DNA from: Tessaracoccus massiliensis
GTDB taxonomy: Bacteria; Actinomycetota; Actinomycetes; Propionibacteriales; Propionibacteriaceae
Assembly (NCBI RefSeq): GCF_000826065.2
Contig: NZ_LN623543.1
Coordinates: forward strand, 412,144-476,143
Length of the DNA: 64,000 nucleotides
Direction of reading: 5' to 3'
Numbering within the stretch: the first letter of the stretch is position 1; each line of letters begins with the position of its first letter. The translations under genes were made by a program, and so were the position numbers. Positions 8,624-17,683 of the stretch are shown here, piece after piece. The notes below the pieces were generated by a model, which worked only from the letters and a program-made list of their open reading frames with translations, was not told where the DNA came from and ran no database searches.

Positions 8624-11600
8624 CTATCGCAGCTCGGGGCCTCCGAACATCACGATGTTGTTGAACACCCACTCGTTGTTCTGCGAGAACACGTAGCCAC
8701 CCTCAGGCTTCGCAGTGGCCTTGTACACCGTCACGAACGTGTAGGAACGGCAGCCGTTGCGGCCGGTGCTCGCGGTGTCGCACTCGGTCATCCACTTGCG
8801 CTGATCCGTGGTCGCGGTCCACTCGCCCTTGTTGGCCAGCGGGTTGGCACCCCAGGCCTCACGGGTCATGAACGGCAGGTAGGTGAGGTTGTTGAACGTC
8901 CACCCGTCCTTGCGGACGAACTGGCCGTCCTCGATCACCACGACCGTCGCCCAGATGTCCGTGCGGCACCGCTCGGTCTGCGAATACGGCTCACACTCAG
9001 TGTGCCAATCCCGGCCATTGAGGCTCCGATGCAGACCAGGCATCGTGTACGGCGCGGTACGCACATACTTCTTCACCGGCGGCGTCGTGGGTGTCTCCGT
9101 CGGCGGGGTGGTCGGATCGTCCGTCGGATCGACCGGTGGGGTCGCCGTCGGCTTCACCGTGGGCTCCTCCGTCGGATCATCCGTGGGGTCGACCGTCGGG
9201 GCAACCGCCACGGTCATGGTGAACGAGGCATCAGCGGAGTTGCCGGCCTCGTCGGTCACGGTCACCGTCACCGGGTACGTGCCGGCCTCGGTGGGCGTGC
9301 CGGAGATCAGGCCGGTGGCCGGATCGATGGTCACGCCCGCGGGGAGACCCGTGGCCGAGTAGGTGAGATCGGACGAGCGATCGTCGGTGGCCTCCACCTG
9401 GAGCGACACTGCGGAACCGACCTGGGCGGCCTGATCAGCGATGGCGTTGATCTCCGGAACGGTGGTGTCCGCGCCACAGGTGGCCGGCGGTGCCCACACC
9501 TGGACAACCGGGTCCACCTCGACGGGCTCTTCGTCGGACGTGGCGCGGAACTCAAGCTCGCCGATGGTGGCGAACTGGTTGTCGTCCGCATGGTTCTCCG
9601 TGATGACGATCTTCACGTAGCGTGCCGTGTCGGTCAGCTCGAGGTTGGTGGGCGCGGTACCGGCGGGGAGGGTCTTCTCCACCGGCTCCGTCCACGTCTC
9701 GCCATCGGTGCTGAACGAGATGGTGAAGTCCGACACCTGCCCGTTGACGTTGTTCTGACGCGGCACCCAGGTGAGCCACTCGAGCTCGTGCTCGGCCCCC
9801 AGGTCCACCGTCACGGTGTGCGGCAGCGGCGAGACCGGCGACCAGGCGGAGTGCCAGAACGTGGCGCGGTCGCCGTCGATGATGGCGGCGGCACGGCCGT
9901 TCGGGGCAGGCTCGTTGGTGGCCTCCGAGTCAGCGCTGGCGCTGGTGGCCTCGATGGCGACACCGGTGAGAGGCTTGACCGGCGAGTCGACCTCGACGAT
10001 CTGCTCGATGAAGCGGCCGTCCACGTCGGTGACGCGGAACAGGTACTTGCCTCCGATGGTGCGGTACTTCACCGGCATCGTCAGATGGGCCGTGCCGTCT
10101 TCGCTGATCCAGTAGCGTCCCTGGATGGCGGGATCGTCATCCTTGGTGGCGCCTTCCGCGGCGACCTCGATGGGATCCTGGCTGAACTGGATCGTGGCCA
10201 GGCTGTTCGGCGTGAAGCCGGACAGATCCGCGACGATGCGCGAGTTGTCCTGGACCGTGGCGTCGGCGTTGAGCACGTTCGCGCCGGGGGCGACGCAGGC
10301 GTCGGGAGCCCAAGCGACGGGGGCGGTGTAGCCGGCCTCGACGGCGACCTTGCCGGTCACGACGCGGCCGTCCGAGAACGTCACGGTGGCCTCATAGGTG
10401 CCCGCCGCCGCGAAGTTGTGCTCGGCGCCCACTGTGTAGCGGGAACCGGCGTGGAGGTTGGTGCGCTCCTGGCCGGGCGTGAAGGTGGCAGGCACCGGCT
10501 CCGATCCGTCACCGAAGTCGACGGTGGCGCTCAGCGGGGCGGTCAGCTCGGAGTTGCTGGTGCCGTCTTCGTCGTTGACGTTGTCCACGGTGATCGAGCG
10601 GCCGTCCTCGGAGACGATGGTGCCGGGGGCGACGACGACGGCGGGCTCGACCAGCATCGGCTGGCCGGGGGCCGACTTGGCGTCGGTGCCAGCGGCATCG
10701 GTGTCCCACTGGACCTTCGGGGTGTCGTAGAAGTTGCTGCCCTTGGCGAGCAGGCGGGCGCCCATGGGCTCCATGCGCTGGGCGAAGGAGGCATAGTCGC
10801 GCTGCGCCTGGGGGGTCCAGCCGATCTCGGCGTGTGACATGGCGCGCGGGAACATCATGAACTCGTTCTGCGTGCCGCGACGGATGGTTTCGGACCACAT
10901 GGGGCCCTCCATGCCGATGATGTCGGACTCTTCAACCAGCGGCATGTCCGCCGAGGGGGGACGGACCACGGTGAGCGGGTTCCAGTTGTAGTAGTGGTCG
11001 ATGTCGCCCTGGCCGGCCCAGGTGAGGCCGATCGGGGTGAGCCCGTTGCCGTACTTCATGTCGAGGTACGCGCGGTTGGACATCGAGGTGACCACCTTGG
11101 CGCCATCCTGGATGGCCTGGTAGGTGCGCTGCGTGCCGCCCACCCAGTACTGCACGATGTCGCCCTCGGAGAGGCCGGCGTCGGCGAATTCGTTCCAGCC
11201 GATGGCCTGCTTGTTCAGGTCGCGGACGATCGGGATGACCTTGCGGACGAACTCCTGGAAATCGGCGTGCGGGGTGGAGTGCGTCTCGTCGCCGCCCACG
11301 TGGAGATACGGGCCAGGCGTGATCTCAGCCAACTGGCCGAAGATGTGCTTCAGCGCCACCCAGGTGTGCGGGTTACGCACATCGAGGGTGGACTCGCCCA
11401 CGTTGCCGTTGTTCTGCTCGACGGTGTTGTCGTAGATCGTCTTGTACGGGCGGGTGGCGTCGGTGTTCAGCTCAGGGAGGGCGTGCAGCATGGCGCCGGT
11501 GTGGCCGGGCACGTCGATCTCGGGAACGATCGTGATGTGGCGGTCCGCGGCGTACTGGACGATGTCCCGGTACTGCTCCTGCGTGTAGTAGCCGTTGCGG

Positions 11601-12898
11601 CCGATCTCCTGCTTGAAGCCGAAGTGCTTGCCGGGCTCGGTCTCGGCCATCGACAGGTTGCCGCCGATGCGGTGCAGGCGGGTGTAGTCGATCTCGTCAC
11701 CCTGGGCGCGGCCTTCGTTGGTGATCTCGATGCGCCAGCCCTGGTCGTCTGCCAGGTGCAGGTGGATGCGGGAGATCTTCACGGTGGACAGGGTGTCGAT
11801 GATCTGCTTGAGCTCGTCGATCTCGATGAAGGAGCGGGCCACGTCGATCTGGGTGCCGCGGTGCGCGTAACGCGGGGCGTCCTTGACGGTGACGGCGGGC
11901 GCCGCCCACTCGGTGTAGACCGTGTCGGTGCTGTAGATCATCGGCGGGAACAGCTGGCGCAGCGTCTGTGAGGCGTTCCACAGCCCGTGCTCGCCGCTGG
12001 CCGTCAGCTCCGCCGATTCGGCGGTGGTGACCAGGTCGTAGGCCTCGGGGTAGCTCTCACCGGGGTTGGCCTCGGCCCATGCGGCGGGCTCGAAGATCGA
12101 GTCGTAGCTGGGGTCGAGGTTGAACTTGATGACGTTGGTGTCGCCGGATTCCTGCACGGGCAGGGCGAAGCCGGTGGAGGCGCGCAGCTGGGTGGCCAGC
12201 AAGTTGGCCACGTCGAGCGCGTCACCGGTGGCGACGATCGCGGTGTCGGCGTCGAGCACGAACGGCTCGCCGCCGTCCTCCGTGAGCTGGATGGGCAGCG
12301 GCACGAGGCTGGTGACGGGCGGCGCCGGCGGCGCGGGCTCCTCACCGTTCCAGACCTCGAACTCGAAGAGGCTCACGCCCCACTTGGCGCCGCTGATCGG
12401 GGTGCGGTCGAGCGCCTGCATCCGCACGAAGCTCCAAGCCTCCCCGGCCGTGGCGTCGTTGAACTCCTGCTTGTCCACGGAGAAGCCGGAGGTGGGGCAG
12501 GTGGGGGTGATCTCGGCGGTCGCGTCGGTCCAGTTGTCGGCCGCTTCCTTCTTGACCTGGATCTTGTACTTGGCCGCGCAAGCGGCCTCCCACAGGATGT
12601 TCACGTGGCTGACGACGGTGGGCTCGTCGAGCTCCACCTGGAGCCAGGCATCGTCTGCGTGGTTGGAGGACCAGCGGGAGCTGGTGTCGCCGTCGGTGGC
12701 CATCTCGTAGGTCCAGCGGCCGTCGTCCACCTCGTTGCCGGAGGCGGTCACGGTGGCGCCGGCGCTGGCCAGGGCCACGTTCTCGCCCTCGGCCGCGTGC
12801 GTCACCGTGGGCGACCACGTGGCGACCGCGCCAGTCATGGCGAGCGCGAACGCTGACGCCATGGCAGCTAGTCGTCGTGTCTTAGTTCTCAAGCGCAT
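8624..12898 (-). CDS. Secreted multidomain GH20 beta-N-acetylhexosaminidase
   Basis: Large exported glycosidase of 1,424 residues, likely acting on terminal GlcNAc/GalNAc of glycans or chitin fragments. Domains in order: signal peptide (1-35, THAAEG), discoidin-like (F5/8C) carbohydrate-binding domain (36-185), GH20b (196-335), and GH20 barrel (340 to about 730) with the catalytic pair D537-E538 in HVGGDETH. PKD-like beta repeats follow, then a second discoidin domain. A He_PIG-type Ig domain (IADQAAQVGSAVSLQV...GTPTEAG) leads to a Thr/Pro/Asp-rich linker. The last part is a tandemly repeated Cys/Trp module. No LPXTG or membrane anchor is visible, so the C-terminal module may bind the envelope or a glycan. 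It has its own promoter region (12899-13025) and GAGGTG before the ATG. Confidence 0.92.
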   Translation of the reverse strand: MRLRTKTRRLAAMASAFALAMTGAVATWSPTVTHAAEGENVALASAGATVTASGNEVDDGRWTYEMATDGDTSSRWSSNHADDAWLQVELDEPTVVSHVNILWEAACAAKYKIQVKKEAADNWTDATAEITPTCPTSGFSVDKQEFNDATAGEAWSFVRMQALDRTPISGAKWGVSLFEFEVWNGEEPAPPAPPVTSLVPLPIQLTEDGGEPFVLDADTAIVATGDALDVANLLATQLRASTGFALPVQESGDTNVIKFNLDPSYDSIFEPAAWAEANPGESYPEAYDLVTTAESAELTASGEHGLWNASQTLRQLFPPMIYSTDTVYTEWAAPAVTVKDAPRYAHRGTQIDVARSFIEIDELKQIIDTLSTVKISRIHLHLADDQGWRIEITNEGRAQGDEIDYTRLHRIGGNLSMAETEPGKHFGFKQEIGRNGYYTQEQYRDIVQYAADRHITIVPEIDVPGHTGAMLHALPELNTDATRPYKTIYDNTVEQNNGNVGESTLDVRNPHTWVALKHIFGQLAEITPGPYLHVGGDETHSTPHADFQEFVRKVIPIVRDLNKQAIGWNEFADAGLSEGDIVQYWVGGTQRTYQAIQDGAKVVTSMSNRAYLDMKYGNGLTPIGLTWAGQGDIDHYYNWNPLTVVRPPSADMPLVEESDIIGMEGPMWSETIRRGTQNEFMMFPRAMSHAEIGWTPQAQRDYASFAQRMEPMGARLLAKGSNFYDTPKVQWDTDAAGTDAKSAPGQPMLVEPAVVVAPGTIVSEDGRSITVDNVNDEDGTSNSELTAPLSATVDFGDGSEPVPATFTPGQERTNLHAGSRYTVGAEHNFAAAGTYEATVTFSDGRVVTGKVAVEAGYTAPVAWAPDACVAPGANVLNADATVQDNSRIVADLSGFTPNSLATIQFSQDPIEVAAEGATKDDDPAIQGRYWISEDGTAHLTMPVKYRTIGGKYLFRVTDVDGRFIEQIVEVDSPVKPLTGVAIEATSASADSEATNEPAPNGRAAAIIDGDRATFWHSAWSPVSPLPHTVTVDLGAEHELEWLTWVPRQNNVNGQVSDFTISFSTDGETWTEPVEKTLPAGTAPTNLELTDTARYVKIVITENHADDNQFATIGELEFRATSDEEPVEVDPVVQVWAPPATCGADTTVPEINAIADQAAQVGSAVSLQVEATDDRSSDLTYSATGLPAGVTIDPATGLISGTPTEAGTYPVTVTVTDEAGNSADASFTMTVAVAPTVDPTDDPTEEPTVKPTATPPVDPTDDPTTPPTETPTTPPVKKYVRTAPYTMPGLHRSLNGRDWHTECEPYSQTERCRTDIWATVVVIEDGQFVRKDGWTFNNLTYLPFMTREAWGANPLANKGEWTATTDQRKWMTECDTASTGRNGCRSYTFVTVYKATAKPEGGYVFSQNNEWVFNNIVMFGGPELR

Positions 12899-13025
12899 CT
12901 TCGCACCTCAAGGATCGGGGCACCACAACCTGCTGTGGCACGGGTCCCACCATCCTCACCGATCAGGCCGGGCAATGCACGACACGGGCGCACAATGACC
13001 ACGCCCGGTGCGCGAAATTTGTCGC

Positions 13026-13685
13026 TCAGCCCTGCTCGGTGTCGAACGGCAACGGATCCGGCGACAGCGTGGCCTTTGCCCTTGTCGCGGTCATTCGGCG
13101 ACGGTGGTGCAGGCGGCACAGCACCTCGTAGCGCACCTCTCCCCCGGCGCCGCCGGCCGCGGTGTCGCCGACGACGACCTGCGAGCCCTCGGTGACCATC
13201 AGCCCGTCGACGGTGCGGGCGTTGTGCGTGCCCCGTTCCCCGCACCAGCACAGCGGCCCGAGCGGGAGCATCTCCAGCCGGTCGGCCAACTCGATCAGGC
13301 GCTTGGAGCCGGGGAACAGCTGGGTGCGGAAATCGGCCATGATGCCGAAGGCGTAGACGTCGAGCTGGAGCTCGTCGACGATCCGCGCCAGCTGATCCAC
13401 CTGCTCCGCGGTGTAAAACTGCGCCTCGTCGCACACCAGGTAGTCCACGATCTTGCCGCTGGTCAGCTCGCCGATGATGTAGCGCCAGAAGTCGAACTCC
13501 GGCGGCACCTCGATAGCGCGGGCGCTGAGGCCGAGCCTGGAGGTGATGACGCCCTCCCCCGCCCTGTCCTGTGAGCTGAACACCCGCCCGCGGCGGCCGT
13601 GTGACGTGTGCACGTAGTCGAGTTGCAGGGCCATGGTGGACTTGCCGCAGTCCATGGGCCCGCTGTGGAAGACAAGTTCAGCCAT
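13026..13685 (-). CDS. tdk: Thymidine kinase
   Basis: Type II thymidine kinase that phosphorylates thymidine with ATP in nucleotide salvage. The P-loop GPMDCGKST is at residues 9-17 and VCDEAQF is the Walker B/DEAQ element. A single zinc-type pair is visible (CWCGERGTHN) together with a later CRLHH. I used ATG 13685 because it gives the conserved start MAELVFHSG with GAGG upstream; 30 residues of in-frame extension are unconserved. It overlaps the glycosyltransferase stop by 8 bp, so it is the last gene of the leftward run that begins at 16588. Confidence 0.93.
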   Translation of the reverse strand: MAELVFHSGPMDCGKSTMALQLDYVHTSHGRRGRVFSSQDRAGEGVITSRLGLSARAIEVPPEFDFWRYIIGELTSGKIVDYLVCDEAQFYTAEQVDQLARIVDELQLDVYAFGIMADFRTQLFPGSKRLIELADRLEMLPLGPLCWCGERGTHNARTVDGLMVTEGSQVVVGDTAAGGAGGEVRYEVLCRLHHRRRMTATRAKATLSPDPLPFDTEQG

Positions 13686-14919
13686 GTCGCCTCGGCATCC
13701 TGATCGCTTCTTCGTAGACCTCGACGTAGGCGCGGGCCATGTCCGCCGGCCGAAGGCGCACATCAACACGTCCATAGCCCGCCCGCAGTGCGTCCAGCCG
13801 CCGCGGCTCGGCCAACTCCTGCATCCCCTTGGCCAAAGCCTGCATGTTGGGGGCCACCAGATGGCTGGTCTCTGCGCTCAAGCCGGCGGTCAGTCGGTCG
13901 TCGCAGTACAGCACCGGCAACTGGGCAGCACCCGCCTCGAGGATCACCATCGGCTGCACGTCGAAGCGGTAGGAGCCGAGCACCAGCGCGTCCGCCTCCC
14001 GGAACTGCTCGGCCACGGCGTCCCTGTCCCGCAGCGCGCCGAGGAAGCTCACCTCTGGCCCCGCCAAAGCCTCGAGCCGGGTCCGCTGGTCCCCGTCGCC
14101 CACGATGATCAGCTCGGCGCCGGGGATGGCGGCGCGGTTGAAGGCGCGCACCACGACGTCGAGCCGCTTCTCCTTCGCCAACCGACCGATGCTCAGGAAC
14201 CGGATCGCGGCGCGCGGGTGGCGGCGTTCCGCCGCCCCTGCGACGAGCGTGTCCATCGAAGCGTTGGGAATCACCCTTCCGAGGATGGGTTGGGCGACGG
14301 CAGCCTCGATGTTGTCGAGCATGTACTGCGCGGGGCTGGTCACCGCGTCGACATGGGCCGCGATCCAGCCCAGCGAGCGCCAGTCCATCCGGGAGAAGAA
14401 GTTGTTGTTGTCCGGCTCGGAGGTCTTCGGCGGGAAGGTCGAGGAGAACCGCGGCTGACGCTTCGAGGCCATCCCCAGCGCCCGCGTGACGAGCAGTTCG
14501 TAGCCCAGCGAGCCGAACGCGGCCTGGAACGGCAGCGTGCTGTGCGTGCCTGCGATGTTGGCGTGGAACGTGTGCACGTGCGGGATCCCCTGCAGCCGTG
14601 CCAGGCGCGAGGCCAGCACCAGCGCACCGCGCTCCGTCTGGGAGTGCACGACGTCGAACTCGGCGATCCTGGAAATCAGCTTCGCCCTGCGCTCCGTGGG
14701 ATACAGGACGCTCAGGTGCGCCGGCAGCCCCTCCTTGTAGATGGTGGGGCAGGCGATGGTACGCACTCCTGCCGGGCGCTGGAGGTGCCGGTCGGGCGCG
14801 ATCAGCGTGACGTCGTGGCCCATGGCCGAGAGTTCCTCCAGCTGGGTCTGCACGGAGCGCCCGATCCCGCCGGAGGCGGGGAAGAAGTCGTCGATGAGGA
14901 TGGCGACCCTCAGGCTCAT
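13678..14919 (-). CDS. GT4-type glycosyltransferase
   Basis: GT-B fold glycosyltransferase, 413 residues. The N-terminal acceptor domain starts VAILIDDFFPASGGIGRSV with the usual glycine motif. The C-terminal domain has FLSIGRLAKEKRLDVVVRAF for nucleotide-sugar binding, VGDGDQR, and a final DVQPMVILEAGAAQLPV with the conserved Glu. No membrane segment is seen. It may add a hexose to a lipid, as PimB-like enzymes do, but donor and acceptor are not readable. It overlaps the phosphodiesterase-like gene by ATGA and tdk by 8 bp. Confidence 0.85.
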   Translation of the reverse strand: MSLRVAILIDDFFPASGGIGRSVQTQLEELSAMGHDVTLIAPDRHLQRPAGVRTIACPTIYKEGLPAHLSVLYPTERRAKLISRIAEFDVVHSQTERGALVLASRLARLQGIPHVHTFHANIAGTHSTLPFQAAFGSLGYELLVTRALGMASKRQPRFSSTFPPKTSEPDNNNFFSRMDWRSLGWIAAHVDAVTSPAQYMLDNIEAAVAQPILGRVIPNASMDTLVAGAAERRHPRAAIRFLSIGRLAKEKRLDVVVRAFNRAAIPGAELIIVGDGDQRTRLEALAGPEVSFLGALRDRDAVAEQFREADALVLGSYRFDVQPMVILEAGAAQLPVLYCDDRLTAGLSAETSHLVAPNMQALAKGMQELAEPRRLDALRAGYGRVDVRLRPADMARAYVEVYEEAIRMPRRHG

Positions 14920-16034
14920 GCGCCACCACCGTGCACCAGCAGCGGCACCTCCATCTCAGCTGCGGTCAGCGACCCGTGCATGCCTACCAGGGTGAACTCG
15001 CCGGGGGTCGCGTAGCTCATGGCGGCCCAGGTTCCGGTCATGGCAGCCACCACGTCGCCGATGCGCGCGGCGCTCAGGTTGGACACGTTGGGCCCGAACC
15101 ACCCTGCCTCGATGGCCTCCGCGCGGCGCAGCACGTGGGCGCGCTCGCCGAGGACGGATTCCCAGGCCCAGGCCAGCGCACGGGCATCCTCGCCGTACAC
15201 GTGCCGGAAGCGGGGCTCCCCACCCAGGTGCGAGTAGCCCGCCAGCCGAGGTTCGTCCTCGACGATGAGCCGGTCCTCGGCGGGGATGTTGAGCATGCCG
15301 TGGTCCCCGGTGATGAGCAGGCAGACCGACGGCGGCAGGGCGCCGATGAGGTGGGCGACGTAGTCGTCGATGGAGGCCAGCCTGTCGAGCCACTGCCAGC
15401 TTCCGGCGCCGTAGGCGTGGCCGTCGGCATCCAGCATCCGCTCGTAGAGGTAGACGACCTCGGCGTGCTGGAGCGCGTCGGTGACCAGTCCGGTGACCTC
15501 CTCGAGGTCCCCTTCGTTGACGACGGGGTAGAGGTGCGTGCCGGCGAAGGCGACCCTGGTGAGCGCGCTGCCGGCGAACCGCCCGAGCGTCACCGCGGCG
15601 CTGGAGCGCCCCTGCGAGGCCAGCCGCTGGAACACGGTGGGCTTCTGGGCGAAGCTCTCCACATCCTCGGGGCCGCCCTCCCAGGACAGCGCGTTGACCA
15701 CCCGCCCGACGGTGGGCTCGTAGAAGGAGTACCCCATCACCCCATGCTCCCCCGGCGTGGCCCCGCAGCCCAGCGAGGTCAGCGAAGTCGCGGTGGTCGA
15801 CGGCACCGAGCAGGTCAGCCGCTGCGCGCGCCCCAGCATGGCGCCCATGGTTTCGGCGTGCGAGGCGTGCTCGGTGAGTTGATGCCAGCCGAGCCCGTCG
15901 ACCAGCAGCACCACGTACTGCCGGGCCTCGGGCAGGTCGACGACGGGGACGCCGCCGTCGAGGCGCGCCACCACGCTGGGCAGCAGGTTGGCCAGCGCGT
16001 GGTCCTCGTAGCGGGGATCGACGAAACCCAGCAT
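14916..16034 (-). CDS. Alkaline-phosphatase-superfamily phosphodiesterase/pyrophosphatase
   Basis: Member of the type I phosphodiesterase/nucleotide pyrophosphatase branch, 372 residues. The metal-binding and nucleophile elements are present: LLVDGLGWHQL (Asp), STTATSLTSLGCGATPGEHG (the Thr nucleophile region) and LLITGDHGMLN (Asp-His). There is no signal peptide, so it is probably cytosolic. It is translationally coupled to the genes on both sides (TGATG with DUF5998, ATGA with the glycosyltransferase). The substrate is unknown; a nucleotide sugar or phosphodiester is plausible given its neighbours. Confidence 0.8.
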   Translation of the reverse strand: MLGFVDPRYEDHALANLLPSVVARLDGGVPVVDLPEARQYVVLLVDGLGWHQLTEHASHAETMGAMLGRAQRLTCSVPSTTATSLTSLGCGATPGEHGVMGYSFYEPTVGRVVNALSWEGGPEDVESFAQKPTVFQRLASQGRSSAAVTLGRFAGSALTRVAFAGTHLYPVVNEGDLEEVTGLVTDALQHAEVVYLYERMLDADGHAYGAGSWQWLDRLASIDDYVAHLIGALPPSVCLLITGDHGMLNIPAEDRLIVEDEPRLAGYSHLGGEPRFRHVYGEDARALAWAWESVLGERAHVLRRAEAIEAGWFGPNVSNLSAARIGDVVAAMTGTWAAMSYATPGEFTLVGMHGSLTAAEMEVPLLVHGGGA

Positions 16035-16588
16035 CAGCCGATCACCTGCTGGAGGCTGGCGCCGAACTCGACGAGCCGGCGCGCGTTGTCGCCGTCGGCG
16101 GTGGGGCTCATCCGCACCGTGATGTCATCGGGGGCCAGCACGCCCGTGTAGCCGTGATCCGCCTCGCAGTTGGGGTCTTCGCAGCTCGCGGGGCCCAGGT
16201 CGAGCCGGCGGGCGGCGCCCCACACGATCGTCAGCCAGGCCTCGTGCAGGCCGGAGCGCTTCTCCGGATCCGCCATCGCGCGGGTCACCACCACAGAGTC
16301 GATCGCGCGCAGCGCCACCACCTCCGAGGTGGCCAGCGCCTCGGCGCGTTCTCCCTCGCCCTCGTCGATGTGGCAGATCTGCAACTGCGACTCGGTGAGC
16401 ACCAGCACGGTCATGTGCCGGTGCAGCTCGCGGCCGGCGAACGTCGCCTCGTGCTGCACCAGGTAGTCGACCACGGGGCGGCCACCCAGCCCCATCAGCA
16501 CGGTCTCGGCCACGAGGCTGGGATAGAACCCGCACTCAGCGATCTCGTCGATGAGCTCGGTGGGAAGAGTCTGGTTGTCGGCGGTCAC
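16034..16588 (-). CDS. DUF5998 protein
   Basis: Conserved actinobacterial protein of 184 residues without known activity. Characteristic stretches are ECGFYPSLVAETVLMGLGG, VDYLVQHEATFAGRELHRHMTVLVLT, a WLTIVWG strand and CEDPNCEADHGYTG, a possible metal site. I placed the start at GTG 16588. Longer readings would overlap the divergent App1-like gene and its promoter. CAGAAT six bases upstream of the GTG fits a -10 box for a leaderless mRNA. The stop overlaps the next start as TGATG. Confidence 0.75.
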   Translation of the reverse strand: MTADNQTLPTELIDEIAECGFYPSLVAETVLMGLGGRPVVDYLVQHEATFAGRELHRHMTVLVLTESQLQICHIDEGEGERAEALATSEVVALRAIDSVVVTRAMADPEKRSGLHEAWLTIVWGAARRLDLGPASCEDPNCEADHGYTGVLAPDDITVRMSPTADGDNARRLVEFGASLQQVIG

Positions 16589-16613
16589 CAGGCCATTCTG
16601 GCACGCGGCCGGA

Positions 16614-16619
16614 TAGGTT
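16614..16619 (+). promoter_or_regulatory. Likely -10 box of a leaderless transcript for the App1-like gene
   Basis: TAGGTT fits the TANNNT consensus of actinobacterial -10 boxes. Its last base lies six bases before ATG 16626 and there is no ribosome site between, so transcription would begin at or next to the A of the start codon. The DUF5998 gene starts only 37 bp away on the other strand, so two promoters are packed back to back. Confidence 0.5.
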
Positions 16620-16625
16620 TGCCCC

Positions 16626-17654
16626 ATGGCCTCCCGACCTTTCATCGCAGCCCGCATCGAGGACCGCTTCAACTCGCTGCTCAACCGCGGCCTCATCCGC
16701 CGAGGTTGGCAGGAGTCGATCATCTCCTACACGGGCTACGGCACCAGCGAACAGTTGCGCATCCTCGCCCGAGTCGTACTGCGGCCGCCGGACCAGCTCG
16801 GCATCGTCCAGGCGGCGTCCGCGTTGATCTACCGCCGCGGCTGGCGCAACTTCATCAACGCCTCCAAAGGCAACGCCGGAGTCACCGTCGTGATCGGCGA
16901 CGTGCGGATCCCGGTCCACGCCGACCGCAGCGGCTACGTCGACGTGCGCGTGCGCAACCCCGGGCTGGAGCCCGGGTGGCACTCCGTGACGCTGGAGGGC
17001 GACGGCGGGGCTTCGGCGCTGGCCAGCGTGCAGGTCATCGGTGACGACGTGGAATTCGGCATCGTCAGCGACATCGACGACACGATCCTGAGCACCTCGC
17101 TGCCCCGCCCGCTCCTGGCGGCATGGAACTCCTTCGTGCTGACCGAACAGGCCCGGCAGGCGGTGGCGGGCATGGCGCGGCTCTACCAGCAACTCCTGGC
17201 GAAGTATCCGGGCGCGCCCATCATCTTCATCTCCACCGGCGCTTGGAACACCTTCCCGATGATCCAGCGCTTCACCGCCCGGCACGGCATCCCGCAGGGA
17301 GCCATGCTGCTGACCGATTGGGGCCCCACCAACACCGGCTGGTTCCGAAGCGGCCCGGATCACAAGCGACGCTGCCTCCGAGAGCTCGCCCGGGACCTGC
17401 CCAACATCAAGTGGCTCCTGGTGGGCGACGACGGCCAGCACGATCCGGACCTGTACGCCGAGTTCGCCAGCCTTCAGCCCGAACACGTGCGCGCCAGGGC
17501 CATCCGGCAGCTCACTCCAGGCGAGCACACGCTGGCCCACGGCCTGCCCATGGAGGTCCCAGCCAGCGACGTGCGGTGGGAGCCCGACACGGCGCCGGAG
17601 GTGCGTGCACCGGATGGAGACGGTTTGGGCGATAAGCTCTCCAGGTTGCTGTAG
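16626..17654 (+). CDS. App1-like (DUF2183) phosphatidate phosphatase family protein
   Basis: HAD-fold protein of 342 residues resembling yeast App1, which removes phosphate from phosphatidic acid. The catalytic DIDDT motif lies near residue 146 in VEFGIVSDIDDTIL. IIFISTGAWNTFPMIQRF and WLLVGDDGQHDPDLYAEFA supply the later HAD motifs, and an N-terminal beta-rich domain precedes them. No signal or membrane anchor is seen. It stands alone between divergent DUF5998 and the downstream topoisomerase gene. The physiological substrate is inferred from the family only. Confidence 0.82.
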   Translation: MASRPFIAARIEDRFNSLLNRGLIRRGWQESIISYTGYGTSEQLRILARVVLRPPDQLGIVQAASALIYRRGWRNFINASKGNAGVTVVIGDVRIPVHADRSGYVDVRVRNPGLEPGWHSVTLEGDGGASALASVQVIGDDVEFGIVSDIDDTILSTSLPRPLLAAWNSFVLTEQARQAVAGMARLYQQLLAKYPGAPIIFISTGAWNTFPMIQRFTARHGIPQGAMLLTDWGPTNTGWFRSGPDHKRRCLRELARDLPNIKWLLVGDDGQHDPDLYAEFASLQPEHVRARAIRQLTPGEHTLAHGLPMEVPASDVRWEPDTAPEVRAPDGDGLGDKLSRLL

Positions 17655-17683
17655 AGACACCACGGATACGAGGAGAGCGCCCC

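Noticed and set aside
8150-10837. Open frame of 895 codons on the plus strand
   Set aside because: It runs opposite to the GH20 gene, starts in repeat DNA and has low-complexity Arg/His/Gly composition. This is a GC-rich antisense artefact.
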